Source: Calvatia gigantea
Lineage: Eukaryota > Basidiomycota > Agaricomycetes > Agaricales > Lycoperdaceae
Direction: 5' to 3'
NCBI GenBank assembly: GCA_025093985.1
Contig: JACAAK010000006.1
Coordinates: 682,001-746,000 of the forward strand
DNA length: 64,000 bases
The notes under the pieces were generated by a model that did not search any database, was not told the origin of the DNA, and saw nothing but the letters and a program-made list of their open reading frames with translations. How positions within the stretch are numbered: the first letter of the stretch is position 1; every line of letters starts with the position of its first letter. Made by a program: the position numbers and the translations under genes. Below are positions 22,543 to 35,172 of this stretch, one piece after another.

Positions 22543-24832
22543 CACCCATCCAACATCCTCCGCTCGATGAAGCTGCGTTAATTGCCATTCAGCAGCATAT
22601 GGCCCAACAGGCCGCTTTCGCACAGATTCCAGACGTTGTTAAAGCCGTAAGCAGCCCTTCCAGACCAACTACGTGTGCGATTGGTGAAACCCTGGAGTTA
22701 GTTTATTGTCCGTTTCCATCAAGCTGTTCTGGAGAACAACCTGGACGAAATCACCGTCGCATACGAGAGTGGTTGGAACAAGTACACAGAAAAGTTTTAC
22801 TCAAGGACAGAGTGGCCAGAAGCAGAAATCATCGCTCCACTAGTTAATGATGGTGTGCTCCTCGTTTAACCCGCTTATTCTTTGCTGAAACCACCTAGAT
22901 CCCATCTTCCTCATTCTTTATCGGGAGCTTTACTACCGCCATGTCTACTCACGTCTCCAGCCCAACATTGACGACCGGTTCCACTCATACGAGAACAGCT
23001 GCGAGTTGTTCAACTACCTCCTCAGTGGGTGGCCTCTCCTCAAAAAGTAGGGTGTATAGTGATTCCACTTACCAGACTCTGATGGACCTGTGAAACTCGA
23101 ACTTCCTGAGCAATGGCTTTGGGACATCGTCGACGAGTTCATCTACCAATATCAGGTATTCTGCACATGGAGGTCTAAAGTCAAAAGTAAAACAGATGAT
23201 GAACTTGTCATGCTCGTGGAAGGCGGCCCCGTGAGTATTCCCCGCACCTTACTGGCCAGCAGCACTCAACTCGATCATACTAGGTCTGGAGTTCATACAG
23301 CGTCCTCAATGTCTTATACTCCTTGGTGCAAAAGTCTAAAATCAACGAGCACATAGCCGCGCAACGGGCAGGAAAGTCACCAGAAGAAATTGCGTGCGTT
23401 AAATCTCATTGTTCCCTTGTTCAAATCTTGATGCCTCGACAGTGATATCGTCGGGGAGTATGGCCAGCGGCCTATTTATAGAATGCTCGGCTACTTTAGC
23501 ATCATCGGACTTCTCCGAGTGCACGTCTTGCTTGGCGACTTCACGCTGGCACTTAAGGTTATGGAAAACGTCGAGCTGAATCAAAAAGTATGTGATCGTG
23601 TATAGAAAGTGGCTCTCATTCCTCATGTTTCATTCCTCCATAGTCTCCGTTCACTCGTGTAACGGCATGCCATGTTACAACCTATTATTACGTCGGGTTC
23701 TGCTACATCATGCTCAGGCGATACTCGGACGCCATCCGAACATTTGTTACTATCCTCAACTTCATCATGCGGATGCGCCAATATCACACCAGAAGCTACC
23801 AATATGACCAGGTTGGTTTCTCGTGGTTGCGTGCACCCTCCTCGTTATTGATGTCTCTCTTGTTCCCCAGATCAGCAAAACGGCGGATCGCATGTATGCC
23901 CTCTTTGCAATCTGCAATGCCCTCTCTCCGACGCGGTTGGATGACAACATCGCAAATATTGCCAAGGAAAGGTTTGGCGAACAATACGCTAAGATTACCC
24001 GCGGGGGGTCAGTGTACATCGACTTTTCTATTTAGTTTTTCCGACATTCTTAACGTCTTCTTAACAGACAGGAAGCACTTAGCGCATTTGAAGAACTCTT
24101 CCTCTATGCCTGTCCGAAGTTCATCACCGCTAATCCCCCACCTTACGATGACCCTGCTGCTATCAATGCCCTCCTTGCGCCTTCGTCTCCTCCCGATGTT
24201 TCAGGCCCCGGATACGATGCAACCCAGAGACATCTCAGCCTCTTCCTTGCTGACGTTGCCGCACAATCCCCCGTTCCAACATTGAAGAGTTTCTTGAAGT
24301 TGTATACAAGCCTTGACGCCAAGAAGCTGGCAAATTTCTTGGATGCGGATGAAGAGGAGATGGTGCAGGAGATGATGGTCGTGAAGCAAGTCAGTAAGAG
24401 TTTGAGCCGGATGCCGGGGATGGAAAGCACAGGTCTTTTGTACGGGCGGATGACTACAACGAGCGACCTGAACTTCGTTATCGACGATGTAAGCTACCCA
24501 GATCTTCCAGGCGTTTCTGCATCTAATTGGATCGGTAAAAGAACATGGTTCATATTACCGAATCGACCGTTGGCCGTCGTTACGCTGGATGGTTCATTAA
24601 GAATACCGAACGCGCACAAAAGATCTTTGACGATCTCAAACACATGCCTTTGCCTGCTCCTACATCGGCTAACAGGAGTTCAATAACTGCTGGTGGCACG
24701 AACCCAGGGACAACAGGTAGTGCTATGTCTGCGCCAGCACCTGGAGGAGCGAAAGAAACTTCTGACGCACAAGCACTAGTCCAGGGACAAGCGCAGAGGA
24801 AGAAGGTTGCTTGGGGTGGCGTGAGGGCTTAG
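22543..24832 (+). CDS. Translation initiation factor eIF3 subunit L (5' end not resolved)
   Basis: Exons: 22543-22646, 22702-22852, 22899-23024, 23076-23230, 23284-23393, 23443-23587, 23644-23811, 23871-24007, 24068-24488, 24542-24832; about 602 aa from the first secure exon, introns 46-60 nt, phases consistent. eIF3l is a PCI-domain subunit of the eIF3 complex that organises the 43S pre-initiation complex in the cytoplasm. Signatures: [120 protein letters not shown] and [20 protein letters not shown]. The first secure exon starts in phase 1 after GCACTAG, so a start exon lies upstream; a donor GTGCGT near 22494 is one candidate. The Gln/Ala/Gly-rich tail after [11 protein letters not shown] is fungal-type. 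Confidence 0.92.
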
Positions 24833-25856
24833 ACCTGACTTGTGGGTCTAAGGGAAATGTACTCATCGAAGTTCCTGTAAACTGGAGGATGTTTCTCCCG
24901 GCAGGAATTAGGATACACCTTTACTTCGGCATGAATGCACGTTATCATCTGGTTTGATCATGAACATAATCAGTGTCCTCCGTAGCATAACCCTCCAGCC
25001 AATCATAGCGGCGCCCAGAGCGCCAGCCACTAATGTCAAGAACACGAGAGGAACGACAAGGAATCTTGTGAATAATTGACTAATGACAGACCATCAGTTT
25101 TGTACCGGCGTGCCAGCTGCTAACGACGCACCGGGCCAAAGGAACAAGTAGACGAAGTCATTTGGGCTTTGAGAAACGTAGGAATCAAGAAGGAGGAAAA
25201 CCGAAACCTAGCCAAAATTTCGCAAGAAATGGCTCAGGCAATGTAATCCGCGTAAGGATAACACACCAAAATGGAGGGAGATCACAGCTCGCACTAAAAA
25301 CAAGAAAATCGGGTTCTATTTAGCTCTGGGCAGTGTCGGCACAATTGATCGGCAGAATAGCGGAGACGAAATTGGAGGGAGGACCACACATTTCTTTTCA
25401 AATGAAATGGACATTGTTTGACAGAAAACATATCTGTTTGTTGCTGACACAATCCTCCTCTTGCTTGGCAGAGTCGGGATGTTACGTGCACACTCACCTC
25501 GAGGTTGTTCTTAGCACCGGGCATCTATACAGACTTCTTCCCAATGATCCAAATGCAGGGGGTCTATATATAGAGGGGATCCACTCAGGGACTTGTCTCT
25601 ATATAAAGCCAGTCAAGAAGATAAGGCAAATCCAATGAGCCTTAGTTCAGGCAAGAGTGAGTTGGAGGTAAGGGCATGTAAGCTATTTCAAACTAGGGAA
25701 TACAATGAGTATCTAACTGGCTACTTATATGAGATAAGTTGGAGGAAAGATAAAGACAAAGGATATGTGCATGTGTTGAACATACACCATATAGGGAGAG
25801 AAGGACCATACTACGTAACTAGAATTCATCATATCTGTATCAGGTAGGGAGGGGAA
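24833..25856. other. Intergenic, no gene recognised
   Basis: Sequence downstream of eIF3l. An open stretch ending with TAG at 25845-25847 directly before a purine run could be the tail of an old retroelement frame, but it has no motif I can name. Confidence 0.4.
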
Positions 25857-25998
25857 TGTTGGTGAGTTGGGATAACAAAAGGGGAAACACAAAAGAAGGC
25901 AACTAGAGTACATATAAGGGTGTTACTAAATAAAGGGAGGACTAGGAAAGGAAACAAGTCCATAAAAGGGAAATGCTAGAATGAGAAGTCATAACACA

Positions 25999-26730
25999 CA
26001 CCTAAGAATACCGAATAACCGGTCTTATTAAAGGGGTATTACCATAGCTGGTACCCCTCTAATTAGAGTGGTTTAGCCCTTTTCCCTCATAGGACAGGAA
26101 TTGGGTCCAACTTAGTACGAAAATCTTGTACGAGAAAGTACTCCACTGAGCGGCTACCAGCTAAGCTCCCGGATGCTGTTGTCCATGACACCTAGGCTCC
26201 TCCCTCATTGTTTTCCGCCATCACCCCGCCCTTCCCACACCTCCCCTGCTCACTGGGCCCCGTCGTTGCCACCGTTATTGCTGCCACTGCCACCCCACCA
26301 GTGTCCCCACCACCATCACTGCCCTATCACGACGGCACATCCAAATCTGGCTCACGGATCATTTGTGGATGCCCCTGCCCAATTTTCCTGTGCCCTTGTC
26401 AACACTGTCTTCAACGATGAGCTCGAGTATCCCTACCAAATCCCACTGATTTGGTGCAATTAATTTGATGTATTAGATGTATATAGTATGGGGTGTGGGA
26501 TGTACAATAAAATAATTGATTAATCAGTGAAAATGAAGTGTTTTAAGTGCAGAAGTGTCATCACAAGAACCTTCTGCACAGGAATACACTGCCGTGTTCT
26601 CACTGGATACTTGCCTGATTCTGGTAGCTATTTGTATAGGCTATCAGGATATACCAGACCGCCTTCCATGGGATAGGGTAGAGGAGTATAATGGCCATGA
26701 TAGTGATGAAGCAACCTTTCTCAGTATTTC
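25999..26730 (+). repeat. Foldback left arm, 732 bp
   Basis: Pairs with 27069-27800 in inverted orientation at about 99 percent. Seven of the eight differences I counted are transitions. Confidence 0.9.
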
Positions 26731-27068
26731 ACTTATATCTTCTTTTAATGTTTTATCTTTTTTGATTATAAATACCTTTCCAGAAAGGCGGGTTAGGTAG
26801 GAGTAAAATGCAATAAGTCTCATAGAGATAGATTGAGTTTCTGAGGAATTATAGATGAAATAAGACAGGATTTCATGACAGATCAATGTGAGGATCATGA
26901 CACACCTTCATCTTTGATGTTCACATCACCTTCAGCACTATTTTCCCCATATCTTTTCAATGCCTTGGTATATCCACAAATGAATTTTTGTGCTCAATAG
27001 GAGCTGTTTAACTGTATTATAATACAAAGGGAGGTGTAGAGAATAAATTTATTTGTAAAGGTATGACA

Positions 27069-27800
27069 GAAATACTGAGAAAGGTTGCTTCATCACTATC
27101 ATGGCCATTATACTCCTCTACCCTATCCCATGGAAGGCGGTCTGGTATATCCTGATAGCCTATACAAATAGCTACCAGAATCAGGCAAGTATCCAGTGAG
27201 AACACGGCAGTGTATTCCTGTGCAGAAGGTTCTTGTGATGACACTTCTGCACTTAAAACACTTCATTTTCACTGATTAATCAATTATTATATTGTACATC
27301 CCACACCCCATACTATATACATCTAATACATCAAATTAATTGCACCAAATCAGTGGGATTTGGTAGGGATACTCGAGCTCATCGTTGAAGACAGTGTTGA
27401 CAAGGGCACAGGAAAATTGGGCAGGGGCATCCACAAATGATCCGTGAGCCAGATTTGGATGTGCTGTCGTGATAGGGCAGTGATGGTGGTGGGGACACTG
27501 GTGGGGTGGCAGTGGCAGCAATAACGGTGGCAACGACGGGGCCCAGTGAGCAGGGGAGGTGTGGGAAGGGCGGGGTGATGGCGGAAAACAATGAGGGAGG
27601 AGCCTAGGTGTCATGGACAACAGCATCCGGGAGCTTAGCTGGTAGCTGCTCAGTGGAGTACTTTCTTGTACAAGATTTTCATACTAAGTTGGGCCCAATT
27701 CCTGTCCTATGAGGGAAAAGGGCTAAACCACTCTAATTAGAGGGGTACCAGCTATGGTAATACCCCTTTAATAAGACCAGTTATTCAGTATTCTTAGGTG
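27069..27800 (-). repeat. Foldback right arm, 732 bp
   Basis: Inverted partner of 25999-26730; its outer end CTTAGGTG touches target duplication copy ATAACACA at 27801-27808. Confidence 0.9.
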
Positions 27801-28214
27801 ATAACACAGGATGTCCAATAAGGGGCTATCATGACTTGAGTAAGTTGAGTTGAAAAGCTTGACTGGTTGGGTGTTTGGCCCTTCCTTCTGAGTGTGATAG
27901 AGTACAAATCTACCACACAATTTGGTTTTAAAGCTTGCTATTAATAAGATCTCTTGTAAGGATGATACAAGTCTCTCAATGGTCATAGATCTTCAGGTAC
28001 ATTTATCCTTGCATTGATTTGTGAACTATAGCTACAACCTGAGGCCATGATTACAGGATACTATTCTAATAGTACCAATCAACAATGCCATGGACTGTAA
28101 CAGCATTATGAAAATCAACAAAACTGGGCTCAGGCTTTCTGGCTCCCAACAAAAATAATATGGTAGTGAAGGTACTGAATGAAATTCAAGTAGTGAAATG
28201 GCATATGCAATTTC

Positions 28215-28427
28215 TGTTGAATCTTGATCCATACCACTATGTTGGTTCAGCCTATTTATAGCTGAAACAGATTCTGGAGTACTTCACTCTTGAAGAGAGA
28301 TAACAAACAATGTACTAGACCGCACTCTAGGTCGCTGGTCATGGTCTATTAAATAGAACAATGTACGCAGTATGCTCTGTATATGCTACTGGCAGATAAG
28401 ACCTCACCTGTATTAGGTAGAACGGCG
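28215..28427 (+). repeat. Copia D 5' LTR, first segment
   Basis: Starts TGTTGAATCTTGATCC and runs to GTAGAACGGCG, where LARD-1 entered; CGGCG (28423-28427) is its left target copy. It contains the TCTATTTATAGCTG block common to all LTRs of this group. Confidence 0.93.
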
Positions 28428-28972
28428 TGTTGAATCTCGCTCCGTACCACTACGTTGGTTCAGTCTATTTATAGCTGAAACGGGGTTCGAGTATTTCACC
28501 TTCAGAGGGTCGATAATAACAGACCATCACGGACTACGTACGCAGTAGTTGTACCGCCCTTCAGGTAGTTGGTTATACCCTCCGCATGGAACCTTCTAGT
28601 ACATGCGTCGTACACAGTATGCTCCAATTATGCTACTGGTAGTTAAACCTCACCTGTATAAGGGTTTAGAGTGCACAGACCAGGGATATTAGTATATATA
28701 CCCTATGTAGCATTGTAGTATGTAGACCCCTTCGGGTATGCCTTCTGGCATAAGACACTATGTCTTTTTTCCTCTACGCTAGCTTCTCTAAGCATCGCTT
28801 CCCCTCTCCTCAAGACTCTCTGAGTATGCTGGTATAAGCAGGACTATGTCCGCTACCATGCGCCTCTCCTACTGGACCGTCTCCCGGATGAATACGACTA
28901 CCCTCCACCGCTGACGCCTACACGCTTAGGTAGTGTGAACTTATATTGGGATGTCTACTCGTTCTCTCAACA
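28428..28972 (+). repeat. LARD-1 5' LTR (545 bp)
   Basis: Begins TGTTGAATCTCGCTCCG and ends TTCTCTCAACA. The terminal ~60 bp resemble the copia LTRs and the middle diverges, so the two LTR families share an ancestor. Confidence 0.93.
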
Positions 28973-28985
28973 GGTTATGGGCCCC
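28973..28985 (+). other. Primer-binding site of LARD-1
   Basis: GGTTATGGGCCCC directly after the LTR end ACA. It is complementary to an initiator-Met tRNA anticodon arm, as in Drosophila copia and yeast Ty5, where an internal tRNA fragment primes minus-strand synthesis. Confidence 0.75.
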
Positions 28986-31900
28986 GACCGCCGCTCACTC
29001 GGACCGCGTTAGCATGCTGGTAGAGTTTGAGGAGGCTACGGTCGCTTTCAACCTGGGAGACAGTGGTGCCTTTGGTCCACTTGATACCCTGTCTGACCCA
29101 TGTTGTGAACGCGTGCACTATGCACAGCAGTCCTACATGATGCTGACACGTTGTTACCCGTTCTTGGTTTTTGATCTGGCAAACCATCATCTCCGGTCTG
29201 GTTCGACCGCTTTAGGTCCGCTCCCCATTCTGGGTTGCAGCAGAACTGTTCCGCTCTGGTTGCTCCACCTCTGTTCTGGTATTCTCTCTCTGATCGACGA
29301 TGACACTTTGGGCTTTCTGGGATTCTCTTCAGATCCGCCTCAGTAATTTACTATATGATGTATCATCTACGCTGAGCATTATGCTCCGCTTTGCTGGTGA
29401 ATTAGCTGGTCTTCGTGACCGCAATAAATACCGCAGTGTCAGGCAAATTATAAGCCTTGTGTTCTTGTGTTTCAAGTCAATTGGGCAAGTCCCGCCTTGA
29501 GTAGAATAACACACCACGAGCATATACCTGAGCTATTTGACTTACTTAAGCTGGCAGCTATGAGCCGCTAAGGCCCGCTTAATCAAATAAAGCTGGGATA
29601 TAGATAATATCTTTGAGAAGTCTGCCGTTTGTTCCTTCGCTTCAGGCTTCAACGCTTTACCCCTTCCACGTCTATTCGACTACTGCTTTATTCTTTCCAC
29701 GGATAGCTCATGCGCTATAAGCGCTTTATGCCATGCTAAGGCAATGAGCCGCCGCATTTGTGGCATTCGCAAAAATATCCAAAGAAGATAGCAAGGAGAA
29801 GAACGCTTATCGCGTCCTTGCAGCTGGGAAATAAGGGGAGAAGGATAATGAGCCGGTAATACCGCCATTATGTCGTTTCAAGAAATACTTCAGAATATAG
29901 TTTAAATATGCCGCTGGCTCGAGCGATTGCCGCCATATACTATTTCTCTTATAGAGGAGCTGCGTCGCTATATATCGCACCCTGCTTCTAGCATCAATGT
30001 TCCTTCACTTGTGTTAAGCGCATGTCCACGCGCCCAAGTTTGAAGACCTGTTTTAAGTCAGAGCATGGATGAGCAGATTAAAATGCTTTGTCCGCCAACT
30101 ACAGGAATAACAATGATTGCTTTAAGGAAGTTTGACTTCATGGAAGTCGCCGTCCACAATTAGGACTTGAGCGCACCATTTAGCAACTATAATTGAGAAA
30201 GAGGATGAGTTTAGCACCATACGATGCAACACGCCAACGAATTCCTTAAGAAATCCTTTAGACCGCTCTTTATAGAGCTTGGCGCCGGAGGAGTTCTTGA
30301 GTTGCCATCTTCGGATGTCGCTGACCTTGATACCAATGGATGGATATACGGTAGTACTTTCGACTTCATACTCCTTGATAAATGCTACGAATTACGGTGT
30401 GCCGCGTGAGATGTAAGCGCTGGCTATAAATCCTTTTCTACGCAACAAGTGAGAAATCCTTGCGGATCATATGAAGATGATAGTGGGAGCATAACGCTCC
30501 ATTCACTAGAGAAGAATATCCTTTATAGGATCTCGTGAATCGCATCATTACAAAGAAAGGAAATTACGACACGTCTAGGAATTAGCAGAATAGCTCCCAA
30601 CGTATAACGGTTGAGCTTCAGTACTATGTCACCAGAATTAATTCTTAGACCTCGCCGCTTTTCATTAGGCTTGAGGCAAGAAACTGGAATCCTATAGGAA
30701 CGACAAGTATCTGAACTGCTTTCATATTCCAGCATTAGTCTACGACATTAGGGATAAAAGATTTGTAGCGCCACATTAGTGTGCGGCCGATCTATATCGA
30801 GAAAATCTTATAACGTATGTCCTCGAGCGTAATGCTTTTGAGGCAATCGTTGAAGGTCACCACCTTTGCAATAAGTCATGCAGAGCTGTATTAGTTCACC
30901 CAATCTCATCGTTGTACACGAACTTGCGATTATAAGCAAGGAGATGAATGGTCGCTGAACACTACGCCTACTAGACTATATCGTTTGACATCATCGAACA
31001 GAACTTCCCATGATTATGCCTTCTTCACTCGTCTTTTACGACTTGTCAAGATGATTGCATTATTTCATTGCCACTCTGGATTATTTCACAAGGGAAACTG
31101 CATCAGTACCTTTATCCAGAATCTTTTATGCGAATATCCTCGTCCTTGAGCGTAATACTCGGACTTGATGGAATTGCTAGTCGTCTATTACGACGCTACT
31201 CTATGACTTCTCATCTCATGATGATAGTTGTCCTCCTTCGAAAGAAGTTATGAGGCTCTAAGATTCATTAGAGAAACCTCTACAGTATAGCAGACAACGG
31301 CCAATGTCGCAACTGATTATGGAGGAGAGTTTGTCTAAACGAGAGCAATAGCAAACATTCGTGGCATGAATAACCCACTTAAAAACCTCCTACTCCCAAT
31401 GCATTCGCAACAGTTGACGTAGAAAGACTGATCCGCACTACACTTTGAGAGCCTAAAAGCTTTATGGCAACGGGAACGTCTTACCCGTCTCAGTGATAGT
31501 TTAAGTGTTGACTAGAGCGTAACGCGCCAGTCCAAGCGTTTATAGTGGAAGACACTTAACTGTGTAAATCAAGGAATAAACCATTAATTTGGTTCTGTAC
31601 TGTGGGTTTGGTTTCGTGGCGCATCAGTTAACATGATGACCGCCCAAACATGATCGCTTATTCAGGATGTAACATACCTCGATCGTTTGATCAACAAGAA
31701 CTTTTAAGTTCAAGCGACACACAGAAAGGCTTAATGTTCTACGAACAATCCATATTTCGGATGCCTTACTCGATGAGGGAATATACCCTTAAACGTCATG
31801 ATTTAGCAACTGGATAGCAGTAAAACCAGTTCATTTGCAAAGAAGAGAGCAAAACCTGCACGAAGCAAGAGATAGCACTTTCTTTATCCGCCATCTTTGG

Positions 31901-33208
31901 ATGCCGCAGGATATATTCCATTTAACTCCACGATCACCTCCTGATTCCTTTCCATTTCCATTCGAGAAATCTCCGCCCACCATATCCTATGTCTTATGCT
32001 GACATATTCGCCAATTTGATGCATAAATATGCGCATCCTTTACAGGATACCTACCGCTTAAAAGGCTTGTAGTATCATTGCTTCGCCGGCTCAAGTGACT
32101 GCCGCGGCTAATTGATCTACATAACCATAAAGTGATGGCCTTGAAAATGCTGGATAGTACGCATTGCACAATTGAACCTGACTAGGAAAGACCGCACTGT
32201 TCATTACGCGGGTCACCTACAGGTAGACTATAATGGATTAGGCGTTCAATTTTAGAGAAGAACTCGTTTGGACTCACCGACTAGAGTTGGACAAGCATAA
32301 GACTTGCTACGCGTTCATGCTAGCGTCTACCAGAAAAGCGCAACAGCTCGGATAGATCATCCTAAAAATATGTGATGGTTACACCTCCATATGAGCTTTC
32401 GCCTCGCATAGCTTAACAAACTTGCGAGAAAATTCTTTTTATTTCTGGAATTGCATCGATAATGATCCACCATTAACAATGCGCGTTGACATTTAAATCG
32501 AAAACACTCGTCGCTGAGGGAGGAGTACAGTAAAACAAGTTCTTAATCGCTGGTGAATAACCGCATACAATTAAAGCTTTCAATAGCTACACTTCGCCGG
32601 TCCGTCTTAATTGATGTGCGCCGCGGTGGTTCGTAACATGATAAACACTCTCTAAGCCCTAAAAAGCGATACGATTGAGTAACATGTATTAGGAAACTTA
32701 ACATGCTGAAAAGCATGGAGGAGAACAACGGATACAGTATTCTTACTCCAAACCCGATGACCGCCTTATCCTGCGCTTCACAGCAAAGGAACTTCACTAA
32801 GTTGAAGGCATCGCTTTTGTGATTTAATTCTCCAGTTATCCGCGCATGTGAGAAATGCTTAGCGTTGATGACAAAACTGCTTTTGCAGACTGGATGAGAA
32901 GATACACTGGAATAATCTGAAGGGCTTCGGCTTACCAGATAAGAAAAGAGTTTGAATGACACCAGACGAGCACTATACGTGTTACGTGGAAGGAATCTAC
33001 AATCCTTGATTGAGCTGGATTTAATCCGCCTTCATGCGATTATGCTGGATTACATCCGCATTTTCCAAAACCACTTCGTCGACCTCGCTTTGGCAATAAA
33101 GTCTAACGGATCCGCAACCAGCTGGCTCGAGTGACTGCCGTGATGCGATGTAACTAGCTGGCTCGAGTGACTGCCGCAACATGATACCGATTCCTACGTC
33201 ATCGCGAG

Positions 33209-33909
33209 CCCTCCTCTTCGGAGTTGATGGGGAAATACAAAGGATATGATATTCCTTTCCGCCTTCTAACGAAGACGCTTGGATAAAAATATTAGGTTCA
33301 GAAATATTCCTTTCCGCCACAGTCGCTGGAAAAATATATTCATAGGACTTTCAATTGTTCCTGTTGCCTCTCGCGAGTCGCTGATAAAACAAATGGGGAG
33401 TTATCCCCGCCGACGTCTCAAGTCGAGCGTCTTAGGCAAAAATAACATTAGGAAATTATTCCTTCCTCCTCTTACGAGTTGTAGGAGAAAATATTATAAG
33501 GTTTACGCTTTTACCTTTCCACCTCTTATGAGTTGTTGGATAAAATAAATCAGGAACATATTCCTTCATACTCGTTCAAGAGTCAACTGTAAAAATATGG
33601 CAGGAACTTATTCCTTTCGCAAGATAAAAATATGATAGGGTTTAACAATCCTTTCTCTCTTTCACAAGATTGAGGAAAAACTTCATAGGTTTTGAATGTA
33701 ACCTTCCGCCTCTTCGTGAGTCGACGGTAAAACATCTACATGGAATTTATCCATCCGCCTCAATTTGAGAGTCTGGAAAAATATACGGGGTCAATTTCAA
33801 GATCCTTCCACCTCTTCCGAGTTGTATGGAAAAACAAATACGGGACTTAACCGTTCCTCCCTCCTTTTCGGAGTTGATGGGAAATAACAAAAAGTGTGTA
33901 TGCATTCCT
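33209..33909 (+). repeat. Degenerate tandem array in LARD-1, about 14 units of 40-56 bp
   Basis: Units follow the pattern TTCC-n-CCTCTT-n-CGAGTYG-n-GG-n-AAAAATAT-n-AGG. Each holds a short inverted repeat (for example CTCTTACGAGTTG) before an A-rich stretch. Unit length varies and units share perhaps half to two-thirds of positions, so the array is old. It lies downstream of the RT-homologous part and is kept in LARD-2. Confidence 0.75.
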
Positions 33910-34595
33910 TGGGACTGAACCCTTAATCCGCATCGGCCGAAATGCCTTTTGAATGGAGGAAATTTGCATGAGACCACTTCCATTTGCGAATCCATTAATT
34001 TGGAATTTGTTCAAGTCTAAATCAGAACAAGGCTTGTAGCATCATTGCTTCGCCGGCTCACAGGACTGCTGCGGTTGATTGATCTACATAACCGCAAAGT
34101 GACGGCCTTGGTTACGCTGGCTTAGTACTGTCGCTTTCCTGATCTCACAATAATCGCACGCTGAATAAGCAAAAATAGTTTTTGTATTTCGCACCTACGC
34201 GGAAAAACAGACTTGTTGAACGCTTCGAAAGAATTGCTGTCTACAATTTCTGGAGGAGCCTCTTTAGGCTTTCCTACTCCTTACTCTTAGACGAAAGTCG
34301 CAGCGAGTTAGTCGCGGGAGTTCAAAAGTTGAGTTAAAGGATATTTGATAGCTCAAAGCAATTGTCGTTGCGTCCTTTATGGCCATCATAGCAAATGCTA
34401 GCATCAATTCCTCTCCGCTACAGGAATGCTTTTCCAACCTTCAAAAAGCTGGTTAATTCCGCATGATTGTTGATGACTCCGACATTTGACGTTCGGCATT
34501 GCCGCTCTTTTGTTGAAGATTCCAATGTCTAAGTCTGGTTTCAATACCGCTAGATTATTGAAGCGTTAATCTTCCCCCCTTCAAGTGAGGAGGAG

Positions 34596-35140
34596 TGTTG
34601 AATCTCGCTCCGTACCACTACGTTGGTTCAGTCTATTTATAGCTGAAACGGGGTTCGAGTATTTCACCTTCAGAGGGTCGATAATAACAGACCATCACGG
34701 ACTACATACGCAGTAGTTGTACCGCCCTTCAGGTAGTTGGTTATACCCTCCGCATGGAACCTTCTAGTACATGCGTCATACACAGTATGCTCCAATTATG
34801 CTACTGGTAGTTAAACCTCACCCGTATAAGGGTTTAGAGTGCACAGACCAGGGATATTAGTATATATACCCTATGTAGCATTGTAGTATGTAGACCCCTT
34901 CGGGTATGCCTTCTGGCATAAGACACTATGTCTTTTTTCCTCTACGCTAGCTTCTCTAAGCATCGCTTCCCCTCTCCTCAAGACTCTCTGAGTACGCTGG
35001 TATAAGCAGGACTATGTCCGCTACCATGCGCCTCTCCTACTGGACCATCTCCCGGATGAATACGACTACCCTCCACCGCTGACGCCTACACGCTTAGGTA
35101 GTGTGAACTTATATTGGGATGTCTACTCGTTCTCTCAACA
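34596..35140 (+). repeat. LARD-1 3' LTR (545 bp)
   Basis: Same length as the 5' LTR and about 99 percent identical; preceded by the purine block ending GAGGAGGAG. Confidence 0.93.
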
Positions 35141-35172
35141 CGGCGCACAGACCAGAGACATTAGATATATAA
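35141..35172 (+). repeat. Copia D 5' LTR, second segment
   Basis: Starts with the right target copy CGGCG and runs through ACATTAGATATATAA. LARD-2 entered after TATAA (35168-35172), that is, at the LTR's downstream TATA-like element. Confidence 0.92.

Larger units (their letters stand above)
25999..27800. mobile_element. Foldback (inverted-repeat) DNA transposon with 8-bp target duplication
   Basis: Two 732-bp arms (25999-26730 and 27069-27800) are reverse complements with about 8 mismatches, around a 338-bp AT-rich spacer. Ends are CACCTAAG...CTTAGGTG. Directly outside both ends is the same 8-mer ATAACACA (25991-25998, 27801-27808), the mark of transposition rather than simple inverted duplication. 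Eight-bp duplications are made by hAT, P-type and fungal KDZ (Kyakuja-Dileera-Zisupton) transposases; the terminal bases do not decide between them. No transposase is encoded. Mirror-image open frames in the arms are Pro/His-rich and not convincing proteins. Non-autonomous and, from arm identity, fairly recent. Confidence 0.85.
25857..28084 (+). repeat. Possible old LTR interrupted by the foldback element
   Basis: GGGAGGGGAA at 25847-25856 looks like a polypurine tract and is followed by TGTTGG. Without the 1810-bp foldback insertion plus target copy, a 418-bp unit would end at TCAACA (28079-28084), giving TGTTG...CAACA ends. No duplication flanks it, so it would be a 3' LTR rather than a solo LTR. 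No recognisable pol precedes it. Weak. Confidence 0.3.
28428..35140 (+). mobile_element. LARD-1: large non-autonomous LTR element with decayed copia body
   Basis: A 6713-bp element with target duplication CGGCG (28423-28427, 35141-35145). Its two 545-bp LTRs (28428-28972, 34596-35140) differ at about five sites, all transitions. After the 5' LTR comes the primer-binding site GGTTATGGGCCCC and a leader homologous to that of copia C and E to about 29160. The rest has no long ORF. It aligns in order to copia pol: integrase-like GGAGGAGAGTTTG near 31320, the linker near 31770-31980, TCGCTGAGGGAGGAGTA near 32510, and RT near 32890-33060, with dense substitutions and indels. A purine tract (TCAAGTGAGGAGGAG) precedes the 3' LTR. 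The body cannot encode proteins, so it must have been copied in trans. Confidence 0.92.

Noticed and set aside
26173..27626. Mirror-image 96-, 81- and 70-codon frames in the foldback arms
   Set aside because: They are duplicated only because the arms are inverted copies; composition is Pro/His-rich and no family is recognisable.
28951..29346. 131-codon open frame across the LARD-1 leader
   Set aside because: It starts inside the LTR and is not kept in LARD-2, where a 1-bp length change near 35773 shifts the frame. The region is the noncoding leader shared with copia.
33209..33909. CRISPR-like repeats
   Set aside because: Units are degenerate, unequal in length and without conserved repeat/unique spacer alternation, in a eukaryotic retroelement.
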